From Gonium pectorale (Eukaryota; Chlorophyta; Chlorophyceae; Chlamydomonadales; Volvocaceae): a DNA stretch of 64,000 nucleotides. Each line of letters begins with the position of its first letter. Position 1 is the stretch's first letter. Positions 35,306-45,163 of this stretch are shown piece by piece. The translations under genes were made by a program, and so were the position numbers. The stretch is from positions 367,876-431,875 of the forward strand of contig LSYV01000004.1 in NCBI GenBank assembly GCA_001584585.1. Reading direction: 5' to 3'. The notes below the pieces were generated by a model. That model did not search any database. It worked only from the letters and a program-made list of their open reading frames with translations, and was not told the origin of the DNA.

Positions 35306-35654
35306 GGTCAAGCACGTGTTCTCGGGTTCTGTGGTCTAATAGAAAGGCAAATGAATGTAGCTAACGTATATCGCGACTTCTATTGTTTCGGCATACCGGA
35401 TGCTCGCTACGTATCGCTGACGTGGTCTCACGGGGTGAGTCGTACATCCCGTATTTCAGGTGAGCATGCGCCGGGTATCTCAAAAGTACTGCTAGGGGGG
35501 AAGGTGCTTCGGGGCCAATTGGGCGAGTGGGCTGCTTTGGGCCTTTGCACGATGTTGCACGGCTGCGAAAGGTGGGGTTTATAGGTGTGTTGATGCTTTC
35601 TTTCGCTGCCCATCAGGCGCGGTACGCAGCGAGGCAGGATGCCATTTTTGGCAG

Positions 35655-36125
35655 GTGCGCAGACAGCGGAAGGGACAGACAGCCCTGTCATGGCGAGAAC
35701 TACCTAAAACCTGCCCTAACCACAGCGCACCAAGACAAAACACCGACGGCGCGCTCACGAGAAGGGAACCTGCATCCCAAGACCACAGATCTAGACAAAC
35801 TAAGGGGACCGAATTCGAGAGGGGCTCAGGGCGGGCACGAGCTGACAAGGCGGCAGGCGATAATGCAGAAGCATGGAAAGGCCGTTTGTTATCTCCAGGA
35901 GCCGTGCCAGGAGCTGGACGACGCTTACGCCTTTTTCTGTGGAAAGCGTACAGGCGGAGAGGCGAGAAAGGGCACAGACAACGGGAGGGACAGGTGGCCC
36001 TCCCGTGATTTGAACCACCGAAACCCTACCCGAACGACTGCGCACCACGGCAGCCAAGACCAAGCACCGACGGCGCACACAAGAAGAGGAGCCCTGTACC
36101 TAAAGACCACAGAAAAAACAGGACA
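35655..36125 (+). repeat. Diverged ~165-bp direct repeat pair
   Basis: Copies at about 35655-35815 and 35960-36125 share, in order, CAGACA..GGGA.GGACAG, CACC..AAACC, CACCGACGGCGC and AAGACCACAGA. Identity is moderate, so the duplication is old or both copies belong to a degraded element. Confidence 0.6.
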
Positions 36126-36559
36126 AGAAAGCGAATCGACGAAAGCAAAGGAAAGGAGAAGCCGAACACCGGGACAGGAGAGAAACAGACCCAAAGGAAC
36201 CCCGGAGCACAGGCAGCAAAACACCCCCCTCCCCCCGCAACCCGAACCCCTACCTCCCATGCGAGCCGTCGAAACAGAGCGGCAAACGGCACCGCTGCAT
36301 TCCCGCTGCTTGAAGCTGTCACGCCTACACTGGCGACTTGCACGGTCACTCCCTGAATCGGAGATGTCCTTAGGCACGGCCCGTGTGAGGGTGTAGAAAA
36401 AAGAGAACCAGAACGGTGAAAGGGATGATTTTGCTGCCAGGCCAGGTGTCAGGCGCATTTATGGGAGCCGGTTACCCGCTGGCGCACTGTCAAAACACGG
36501 CACACGGGCACATCCGGTGCCGCGGCTTGGCTTGTCCTTGGTCTCCCAACCAACGTGGC

Positions 36560-36660
36560 TTGGGCCGTCAAAAAGAAAAACCTGCGAAAAGGGAGCCCGC
36601 CTCTGCGGTCTAAGCGTCTAAGACACCCAAAAGGCGTAACGTTTCCAGTAGGGCGGGGCA
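36560..36660 (-). repeat. Hairpin repeat family, copy C
   Basis: Minus strand: CCCTACTGGAAACG, then ACGCC-TTTTG-GGTGT (five pairs, one G-U), then GAGGCGGGCTCCC and T-runs (T5 twice, plus-strand A-runs at 36570-36580). Confidence 0.8.
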
Positions 36661-36749
36661 GGCGACGCCCCTACCCCAATAAGAAGAATGGCGTACCAGC
36701 TTACCTGGTTCGTCGGACTACACCTGGTGGACTGCTAGTTGCCAGGAAA

Positions 36750-36945
36750 AAAACGATAACCAGAAACGGGGAAGGCAGCCTCTACGGACATACACACCCG
36801 AGGGTGTGATGTTTCCAGCAGGGCGTCGAGTACAGGGCATGGCGGGCGAGGTATACGAGCAGACGGCCCCCCCCCCCGCGGTGTTGCCAGGGTTGCTCGG
36901 CGGTGTTGTCGTCATGGCCACCGGTCCGACGGCGCTCAGATATTT
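36750..36945 (-). repeat. Hairpin repeat family, copy D
   Basis: Minus strand: 5' block CTGAGCGCCGTCGGACCGGT (shared with copy E), then CCCTGCTGGAAAC, a perfect stem CACACC-CTCG-G GTGTG (plus-strand 793-808 region of 36xxx), TATGTCCGTAGAGGC, and a T7 run (plus-strand 36747-36753). Confidence 0.82.
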
Positions 36946-37866
36946 CCACATTTACCAGACTGGCCGCGCGCCCAGCCCGCCCACCCGGCCGAATACAGAA
37001 CTGGGAGTAAGGTCAGCCGGACTTGCGTATTTGCGCGATTCTGCCTCGTCGTATAGGGAACTCTTGTGATGGGCTGCGTCTGATGGGGCTTTAGCCATCA
37101 ACACAACCGCCGCCGGCTAGCACCGTCTAGCGCCATAGCCGCTGTATCTGGGGAGCGGGGACAACATCCATGCGTTGCCCTATGCCTGCTGTACAACGAA
37201 GTAGCTGCACGCGACGCTTATGATTCACGCACCCATAGTCGGCACAGTAACCTGGACGTCGTTCGCCTGTGTCCCATCGGCCGAGCGGTACATGCAAACC
37301 TTGCACGTAGAGCTATTGGGGGCGACTTGGCCCATGGGCCGCTGATATGCCGGGGACAAGGACTCGCACTGGCCTCATCCTGGGAACCAAGGGCTGGAAG
37401 CCTGTTAACCCGCTCGGCCATGGCCGTCTGGACGGAGGAACCAACGAGGGCCGAAAGCGCGCCAGCCGCACCAGCTGCCACTGTCCCAGCGCCCCCCTCA
37501 CACGCGTGGCGTGCGCACGGCAACGCGATGCGGTTACGTTTGCCGGGATAAGCGTTAACATGGCACAGGAAACACGCAATGAAGCATCTCGCGTACCAGT
37601 CAGCCGTCGAATACCCAACGAAACTCCTTTGGGGCATGGATCCGCTGCCCCGCGCGCGCAACTGCATGCCAGGTGCAAACATGGCACCAGGTGCTCTGAA
37701 TTGCTGACACCAGGAGGGCGCATCCATCCATTCAGCAGCAGCCCTCCTCAAAACTACTCACGGGCAGCCATCTCCACACTGGCCGTGCAAGGCGGCTCCT
37801 GCCCATCACGCACTCTCCTTAGCCCACGCATGCGCCAGAGCGTAAAGCACAGCCCTCTACACCCAA

Positions 37867-37871
37867 TTACA
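37867..37871 (-). terminator. TGTAA poly(A) signal candidate, elongin C
   Basis: TTACA on the plus strand, about 385 nt beyond the elongin C stop, the nearest minus-strand match. Confidence 0.4.
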
Positions 37872-38254
37872 ACAGCCATTTCATGTACATGTGCACCCGC
37901 AGGATATTCCCAATCAGCATTGGCCTGCGGCACGCCCGCTGCACTTGAGGAATGGCATGCTCACAACGACCTTGACGTGGAGCCCCGATCCCTGTGACCC
38001 TGTCCCAGGCACGCTATACAGCACACCTGCCGGCGCCGTACCCGTCACACGGGAGCAGCCCAAACCACCCCGTCGCGGGAGCTGTGCCCTTCCTCCAACT
38101 CCCCACGCGCAGCTTGCTCCAAGCAGGTACGGCAACCAGCAATACTTCCATCCCCCGCTTCAGCGACTGTATCGGTTTCACCGATGCGATGCTTTCTGCG
38201 TGCCGCTAGCTTGCGACGCCGTGCTTGCTGATGGCGCAACGGCAATCGGGGCTC

Positions 38255-38841
38255 TCACGTGTCCAGGAAGTTGGCCGCCATGAGCAGCTCCAGCGCAATC
38301 TCCGGCTGCACCTTGAATTCTGGGATATTCTTCGTGGTGCTGCGAGGTGGGTGGCGGGCATCACGGACGGCAGGGACACAGCAAGGTACATGACCCGGTA
38401 TTAGGGATTTCATGTGACGCACGTAGGTTCAGGTCGCAGTCAGTTTCTCGGGCCCACGTGGCTAGAGTGATTTGGAACCGCATAAAACCCGGCCTCCGCT
38501 ACCCAGACGCACCTTCCCAAGTCCAGCACCCCTCCTCGTCTCCGCCCCGTGGACTCACGAGTTTTGATACCGGAGCTTGTAGTAAAAGTACTGGCAGACC
38601 TTCTCCAGGATGGGTGTCGAAATCTCGGGGAACTTCACCTCCCCAAGCTCCGTCTCCGTAAAGCTACCTGCACATACCAGGGGAGCTTCAGGCTTACCCC
38701 GGTGTTCTCGATCACCATGGCGGGGAGCCCACCTTGCGAACTGAGCATGTTCCGAATTGTGTTAGAGACGCATGCTGCCTTGTAGTCCACAATGAACTCG
38801 AATCCCTCAGCAGAGACGAGCTTCACCGTCTGCTTCGGCAT
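38255..38841 (-). CDS. ELOC: Elongin C (ELOC)
   Basis: BTB/SKP1-fold adaptor of elongin BC-cullin ubiquitin ligases and of the elongin transcription complex. Three exons, 38733-38841, 38559-38667 and 38255-38339, give 100 aa. Features are the start MPKQTVKLVSAEGFEFIV, the central ELGEVKFPEISTPILEKVCQ, YYKLRYQNS, and the C-terminal signature PEIALELLMAANFL followed by Asp-Thr. Human elongin C is 112 aa and differs mainly by a longer N-terminus. The ATG at 38841 is the first Met; upstream in-frame codons have no ATG. It is head-to-head with Bax inhibitor-1, 432 bp between start codons. Confidence 0.96.
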
Positions 38842-39273
38842 CCTGCTGCTACGCTGCTGGTAATTCGGCTCAAGTCCCCCAAACCCCCGCGGGCCTGCTC
38901 GCCCGTGCCTTTGTTCGTTAAATATATGCAATTATAAGGTCTGTGCGTGACACTACACACAAAAGGGAGCCTTCACACGACAATTGGCACGCGGGTTGGG
39001 CATGCGAGGGACTCGCAGAAGCACCAAAGCTGTCCGGTGCACAGGCACATCTTGAACTAGTTGGCAGAGCGAGTGCGGCCTTCCGCGAATTGCCGTACAA
39101 CGGGGACACGGATACATGACCATCACCATCGCACAGACCTCTACAACTGTGCCTGCCTGCGACTCAGCATCTTACAGACGGGCTGACGCTACGCTCACGA
39201 GCTCTGGTCATTAGCATAGCTTCCTTCGCTTCTGGTGCCTTCCTTCTTAGCACTAAAAGTCGCGGGCGTCACC
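38842..39273. promoter_or_regulatory. Bidirectional promoter region, ELOC / BI-1
   Basis: 432 bp between divergent start codons. AAATATATGCAATTATAAGG at about 38920 is AT-rich and close to the elongin C start, a plausible core promoter or 5' UTR. No other motif could be assigned. Confidence 0.55.
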
Positions 39274-40826
39274 ATGGACTTCGTGGAGAGGATGGTTGGA
39301 CGGCGCTGGGAGGGGGTGACGCCGAGCACTTTCCTGAAGTTTAGCCATTTGTAGGTCCCCTGCACCAGCACCTCCCTCCCTGCTGCACGGACCTGCAACA
39401 TCCCCGCCCCCTCCCTTACGACCAGGGCTCGGCCGGTGCAACAGCACCTGCAGCGCGTGTACGCCACGCTGGGAGTTGCCCTGCTGCTGTCGGCCGTCGG
39501 CTGTTTCCTAGACCTGCAATACAACATCGCGGGCTGGATCACCGGGCTGGCGAGCTTTGGCTGCATGGTCGCCCTGAGCCTGACGCCCAGCTCCCCGCAA
39601 ACACTGGTGAGCCCAAGCCAGGCGACGCCACGCCTGTAATCGCTGCTTGGCCCGTCGGCTGTCCCTATCGAAGCCCCGATCCAGCACTTACCCAATCACA
39701 CCCGGTCCACGTGAGGCCAAAGCCTTAGCTGTCCCATATGGCCTCACCCATCTCCCGGCTGCTCCTGGTGTACTCCCTTTCCCGCAGAACAAGCGCTACG
39801 GCCTGCTGGCGGGCTTCAGCCTCTGCCAGGGCGCCGCCCTGGGCAAGCTGGTCGGTCTGGCGGTCCACATCAACCCGGGGTGAGGCTTTGGGCGGCGCCG
39901 ATCGTGCGGGAGGGGGCCCCATGCGGTGGGCGGCTGCACCAGCTTCAACGCTCAGCACGTCATGGGTGCAGGTCGCGGCGCCCGGCACCGGCGCACCGTC
40001 TGCTTGCTGCCTGTTTGTCCGATGCGGCTCGTGCCGAGGGGCCTTGCGGGTCTTGCTGCTGGCTGCGCTATTCTCTTGACATTCTTGGTCGCCTCACCGG
40101 TTGTCTGCCTGACGGGGGTATGTTTTAGGGCGCAAATCTTAAAGTCTCCCCTCCCAATCCCCCCGCCCGCCCCGCACCCCGCCAGCCTGGTCCTGACTGC
40201 CTTCCTGGGCACGTCCGCCGTGTTCGTGAGCTTCACGCTGGCGTCGCTGCTGTCAGCTCGCCGCAGCTTCCTGTTCCTGGGTGGTTGGCTGGCGTCCGCG
40301 GTGATGGGCCTGTTTGTGCTGCGCCTGGGCTCCTGGCTGGTGGGCTCGCGCGGTCTGGGCTTTGAGATGGAGCTGTACGGTGGGCTGCTCATCTTCGCCG
40401 CTTACGTGCTGCTGGACACGCAGGTGGGCAAGGGACGGGCAAGGGCAAGGGGCGGGGCGAGGGGGGGGGCCGAGGTGCTGAGGGCTAGGAGGCCAAGGGC
40501 CGTCGGGTGTAGTCGGGTAGTTAAGGGTGCTAAGCGAAGCGGCCAGCTGTGCGAGTGCCGGCCAGGGGATGGGTGCTTGATCCTGCTCCCCGTCCCCTTA
40601 AGCCGCTGGACCGGCGCCCATTGTGTTTATGCCTGTCTCCTTGGTGCTCCCCACGCAGCTGATTGTGGAGAAGGCGGCTGCGGGCTACACGGACCACATC
40701 AAGGCTGCCCTTGACCTGCTGGTTGACGTGCTGGCCATCTTCGCGCGCCTGCTCATCGTGCTTATGAAGAACCAGGCGCAGCGCGAGGAGCGGCGCCGGC
40801 GCAGCGAGAAGAAGCGCCGCGACTAG
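39274..40826 (+). CDS. Bax inhibitor-1 (TMBIM6 family)
   Basis: ER membrane protein that dampens calcium release and stress-induced cell death. Five exons, 39274-39350, 39426-39606, 39788-39879, 40186-40423 and 40659-40826, give 251 aa. Six to seven hydrophobic segments are visible: VYATLGVALLLSAVG, IAGWITGLASFGCMVAL, YGLLAGFSLCQGAALG, LVLTAFLGTSAVFVSFTLAS, FLFLGGWLASAVMGLFVL and LYGGLLIFAAYVLLDTQ, plus a final re-entrant stretch. The LLDTQLIVEKA block and the hydrophilic basic tail (QAQREERRRRSEKKRRD) match plant and animal BI-1, whose charged C-terminus is functionally important. Length is normal (relatives about 237-250). TGTAA lies at 41295-41299. It is head-to-head with elongin C. Confidence 0.94.
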
Positions 40827-41294
40827 ACGGCAGCGGGGTGCGATGGGTGAGGATGGCTGCTGGGGCGCGGCGGAGGTCGGACGGTAGCCAGTCTGCGCAA
40901 GGGGAGTAGCCAGGTCATTGGGAATATGGCAACCTGGAGAGCTGGAACAGCAGCAGAAGCTGTAGCAGGTCAAACATAGGCAAACATGTTGCTGTGCGTG
41001 GCTGGCGCGGTGCGTGGCTGGCGTAATGACGTAGCGGGAGGGCCAGGAGGGTGGCAGGACGCACGTTGCCCACGATCCAGGCGGTCAGTTCGACCGTGAG
41101 CATTCTTGATTTCCGTTTCGTAAACGCACTCGGGCGATCTGGGCGTAGCTTAGTGTCGTCCCCTTCTGCAGTTCTTCCGGGTGCAGCATATGTTCATCTG
41201 TGTGTCGGTATCGTCATGTGATACGATTATGACCCTCCGGCTACCTCCGGCCCTGTGACCATGTGCTGTCTTATGCTTACAAGTACGGCGTCGC

Positions 41295-41299
41295 TGTAA
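41295..41299 (+). terminator. TGTAA poly(A) signal candidate, BI-1
   Basis: In CGCTGTAACAGG, about 470 nt after the BI-1 stop and the first plus-strand match. Confidence 0.5.
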
Positions 41300-41379
41300 C
41301 AGGTCAGTCGTATTGTGTCCGCTGCGAGCCTCCCTCAACCGTGAACCGTCGAAGTACGGCAGGCGGGTGAGTCCGCCGC

Positions 41380-41455
41380 AGAGCAGCTCTGGTCGCCTGG
41401 CAGCTCTGGTCCGCCGCAGAGCAGCTCTGGTCCGCCTGGCAGCTCTGGTCCGCCG
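41380..41455. repeat. Short tandem array (GCAGCTCTGGTCCGCC type)
   Basis: About four imperfect units of GCAGCTCTGGTCCGCC, alternating CGCAGA and TGGCAG spacers, in the BI-1/COX11 gap. Confidence 0.8.
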
Positions 41456-42379
41456 CCATGGCTTATCCACGGGGAGACATGTGGCACACATGGACAACGA
41501 GTCCTGCGCATACCCGATCCCACGCCGGATACCAGGATCAGGTATCATGCCCGGCAGCCAGCCGCCCGCAGCCTGGTGCGGATGGCCAGCAAGCAGCGGC
41601 CAGGACGCCCTGATAACAGTCAGAAAGCGTGCATGGTGAAAGGGAAATGAAACCGTAGGGCGAGCGATTGCCCAATACCTGGCCGCTGCGGGTTTGCACT
41701 TTTGAGTGTTAATCCCGTTACCCTGGTTGCTGTGCACAGCAGGACGGCTGGCTCCGCCTGAACATACACGGCGTGGCATCGCTGGTGGTGTATTACACCA
41801 GAGCTGCCTCACAGACCCTGTCCGCGCGACAAGCGGCATGTCTTTCAGACTGTTCCTGTGCCTGACAGGGCGGCAAGGGACAGCGAGGGCTGGAAGCACC
41901 GCATCAGCATACGACTATCACACGGCAACACCCTACGGTCTACCATGACCCGCGTCATCAATCGCCAGCAGTCACACAGCCTCTCAACCTCCCCTGCGTA
42001 CAGGCACCTCTCTGAACACAGCACATAGGACATAGCCCACAGTATATTTGTGGTGTTCTTGCTGCTACGCGGCAATGCCCCCCAGGCTCGGAAAGCAAGC
42101 GGACCAGTACACTGCACCATTGCACAAACGCATCTACGCTATGCGATGCATTGCAGCGTCCACCCCGCCACCTCGCGTGACACTCGACCAATCCACGCAT
42201 ATAAACACTTTGCGCAATCTACTACAAACAGAACCAGCGGTGACAACAGACCCGCCATCAAACATGCCCAAAACAAATAATAAAACTTATCTGCTGCAGA
42301 CGCTGCTTCAACAGCGTCAGCCTCTCGACAGCCACCCTTGACAAGCGGACTGCAAGCTGGCGCAGGTGCCCTTAGGCAC

Positions 42380-44729
42380 TCAGCTGGCAGCCGCCACCGG
42401 CACAGCAGCGCCGACCGCCGGGTGCGGGCCCGAGTGCAGCTTGACCACTGATGGCCGGCCGTCGTCCTCCTCCTCGCCCTGTGCATCCTCCACCTACAGG
42501 GCGACAGTCAGCGCTTGCACATTCACTGGCCACGCACATCCAACCACAGCCACTGCCAACAAAGGGGAGGGAGGCAGATCTAGCCTGACCCGGGGACAGC
42601 GACCAACAGGCGCAGCGCATGCAGCAGAAGGACGCGCCTGGCGCGCGATTGCCGTACCACACCTTGTGGAAGATGTACGAGAGCGTGATGTCGTTGATGT
42701 TGCGGCAGTTCCAGTCGGTCGCGAACTCGGGGTCGAGGTAGAAGAAGACGGGCATGTCGATGGTCTCTCCGCCGCGCAGCCGCTGCTCCTCAAAGCAGAA
42801 GCACTGGATCTTGTTGAAGTAAAAGGCGGCCTTGTCGGGAGTCACGTTGTACAGCGAGTACCCGGTGACAGGCTTGTCGCTGCGCGAGCAACACGAGGGA
42901 GATTAGGTGAACGGCGCAAGGTGTAAGGCAAGGCGAGGGACGGGAGGGAGTAGCATCGCAGCGAGTAGGCTGTGGCGGGTTTGCCGCTGTTTGGGTGGAG
43001 GCGGCGTATTTCGCGCTATTTAGGTGGAGGCGGCCGAAACTGAGGGAATGAGGGAAGCGTGTTCAATTCTGAAAAAAGCCCATATATATATTGGGCGTTG
43101 CGTGGCCCACGGCGGGTTTGTCGCTTCTTAGGCACGGTTATGTGACGGAGCGATGCCGATCTGGGGCGGATGAACAAAGCGCCGAAACAATGACCAAGCC
43201 GGTGGCGAATGCTCCCAGTTTCATTGGGCATGTGGATGGAAACCGCAACGGCGTACGAGAGGCGGCGCACGTCATGCCGCAGGAGGAAGCATTACTCAGT
43301 TCCTCCATCCCCTCTGTGCTGGCACCAAGCAGTGCGCCCATTCCTCGTTGCCACATGCGCATCTGCCGCCGCGCGACATGCTTCTCGGCCTCCGTCCTTG
43401 CTTCGCGGCCCCGGCTCGGCTGCCGCCTCACCTCTTGTTGTGCGCCGTGAAGAAGACCAGTGTGCTCTGGCCGGGCCGCACCCGCACGTACTCCTGCGTG
43501 GGCTGGAAGTCCCACGGCATTGTCTCCGACACGTCGGCGTTGAACCACACCCGGATCTCCCGCGATGCCGCGGCCCTGGCGGAGGACAATGGGGGCCACG
43601 CGTGATGGGCTGGCATGCGCACCCGGCGTCGGCAGTTCACGAACCCCGCAGTGCTGATGACCAAGCGCCTTGGTTTAGGGAAGGCGCAAGACTGCGCGAC
43701 AACTGCCGGACGCAGGGGCTCCCTCCACGTCCCCCGACTGGATGCAAGTCTAGGCCAGAGGGCTCCATTCAAGTACAGGATCCGAGCCTTATGATCAATT
43801 ACCGAATTCCACGGAGACATGCCGACACAGCGTGACCTACTGTTCGACCTTGGAATCGGGCGCCTCCTTCCGCCGTTTCAGCTTCTCCTCAACGGTCTGC
43901 AATGCAAGCAGTGACAGCATGTGAATCAGGTAATCCTTATCTCACGAAGCAAGCCCGCAAGAGCGCAAAGCAGCGGCTGCAGGCCCAGCCGCGACGAGCG
44001 GTATGCGTGTGTGGGGGGGAGTGGAGCTGCCGGCGCGCCGTGTCCGCGAAATCACTCACTGTGCCAAATCGGACTGTCCCACCATACCCTGTTGCCTGCA
44101 AGGAGCATTGTAGAGGTGGGCGTCATCTTGTGGCCCAAGACAGATGCCAGCACACGACGCCAAAGGCGGCAACCCCTCTTTGGCGCAACGCAACCCTCAT
44201 AGTGCGCAAGCGAGAACCTGCGGGCCTTCGCCGCTGCCAATCGTGGCAGTCCTTGATATCCCGACCCCACACATTGCCAGCCAGCATGAGCAGACCAACT
44301 CACCGCGCAGAACAACTTGTACAGTGGCACTGATGCGTACGACACGCCAATCATTAGAACGGCCGCTGCACCCTGCAGTGCACGCAGGAGCCAGCCCGTT
44401 AGGACCCGGTTGCGCGCCCGGTTGCGCGCCCGGTTGCGCGCCACAGGCCGGGACTGGGACTGGGGCCGTTTTAGTGGCCATAACCCCAGCGCGCTCACCC
44501 AGTACAGTCCAAGCTCCGCTGCCGTGGGCGGAGGGCGAGGATCCGCCTTGCCATGAGCGCCACGAAAATGAGTCCAGCCAGAGGTCGCGCTCCTCGACGT
44601 GCACGCGATGGCGTGTCTCCCTGATGTCGACGCAACCTGCGAAGCCGCAGCGCATGCCTCCCCCAGACTACCTCCAGACGTAGAACCGAGTCGGCTCACG
44701 AACAACGACGCAGCACGTCGCAGCGACAT
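42380..44729 (-). CDS. COX11: COX11, cytochrome c oxidase copper-assembly protein
   Basis: Inner-mitochondrial-membrane copper chaperone that delivers copper to CuB of COX1. Six exons give 276 aa: 44499-44729, 44304-44372, 43841-43896, 43432-43575, 42663-42879 and 42380-42493. The Arg/Ser/Ala-rich start (MSLRRAASLFVSRLGST) looks like a mitochondrial presequence. One membrane helix LYWGAAAVLMIGVSYASVPL is assembled across intron 1, and a Cys follows (KLFCA). The domain has VWFNADVSETMPWDFQPTQ, YFNKIQCFCFEEQRL with the copper-binding CFC, and DMPVFFYLDPEFATDW. Intron 1 (44373-44498, 126 bp) is in frame and stop-free. It was removed because it has GTGAGC/CTGCAG ends and splicing restores the helix. 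The C-terminal ~36 residues extend beyond animal COX11. It is divergent from the kinesin. Confidence 0.94.
44409..44445. repeat. 12-bp unit repeated three times in COX11 intron 1
   Basis: CGGTTGCGCGCC occurs three times in tandem. Read through on the minus strand it would encode Ala-Arg-Asn-Arg three times, but it lies inside the removed intron. Confidence 0.9.
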
Positions 44730-45163
44730 GCTGCCCACACTGTTTTACAGTAGGTTTACGGAAGGGATGATGTGGTTGCGATGACAACCCTTCGTCACTT
44801 TTTACTGAGTGGGCTCTTAGGTCGACACAGCCGACACAGCTGCTTACATAGCGTGCGTAAGGCGAGCAGGCACTGTGATTGAGCGTGTTAGCTCTCAAGA
44901 TTCGGTGCTCGGCAGCGCCATGTTCAGCTGCGGCACCGTTGTCCTGCTTGTTGCCTAGGCGCTACGGGTTCCATATGTACGGCACGAATCCAGACCCTCG
45001 GCCTTGCCTTGTATCTGTTTTCTAATCGTGTTTGCCTTGCCTTCTAGCGCGAGTGTGTGACCCGCCCGAGTAGCAGTAGGCTGCAATGACAGCTGCTTTT
45101 TGACAGCTGGGAGTTGACTGCCGCCCAGCGCGCTCCTGCCTGTGATAGAGGCACAGCAGCAAG
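44730..45163. promoter_or_regulatory. Bidirectional promoter region, COX11 / kinesin
   Basis: 434 bp between divergent start codons. No clear core element was seen. The assignment rests on gene order. Confidence 0.5.

Larger units (their letters stand above)
35306..38254. other. Repeat-rich intergenic, ACT gene promoter to elongin C 3' end
   Basis: 2.9 kb with no supported gene. It contains a diverged direct repeat (about 35655-35815 and 35960-36125) and two hairpin-repeat copies (36560-36660 and 36750-36945). The rest to 38254 is presumed elongin C 3' UTR with TGTAA on the minus strand at 37867-37871. The long plus frame 35527-36396 spans the diverged repeat and resembles no known protein. 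Confidence 0.5.
40827..42379. other. Convergent intergenic, BI-1 and COX11
   Basis: 1.55 kb. TGTAA (plus) at 41295-41299 fits BI-1. A short tandem array lies at about 41380-41455. No gene was recognised. Confidence 0.5.
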
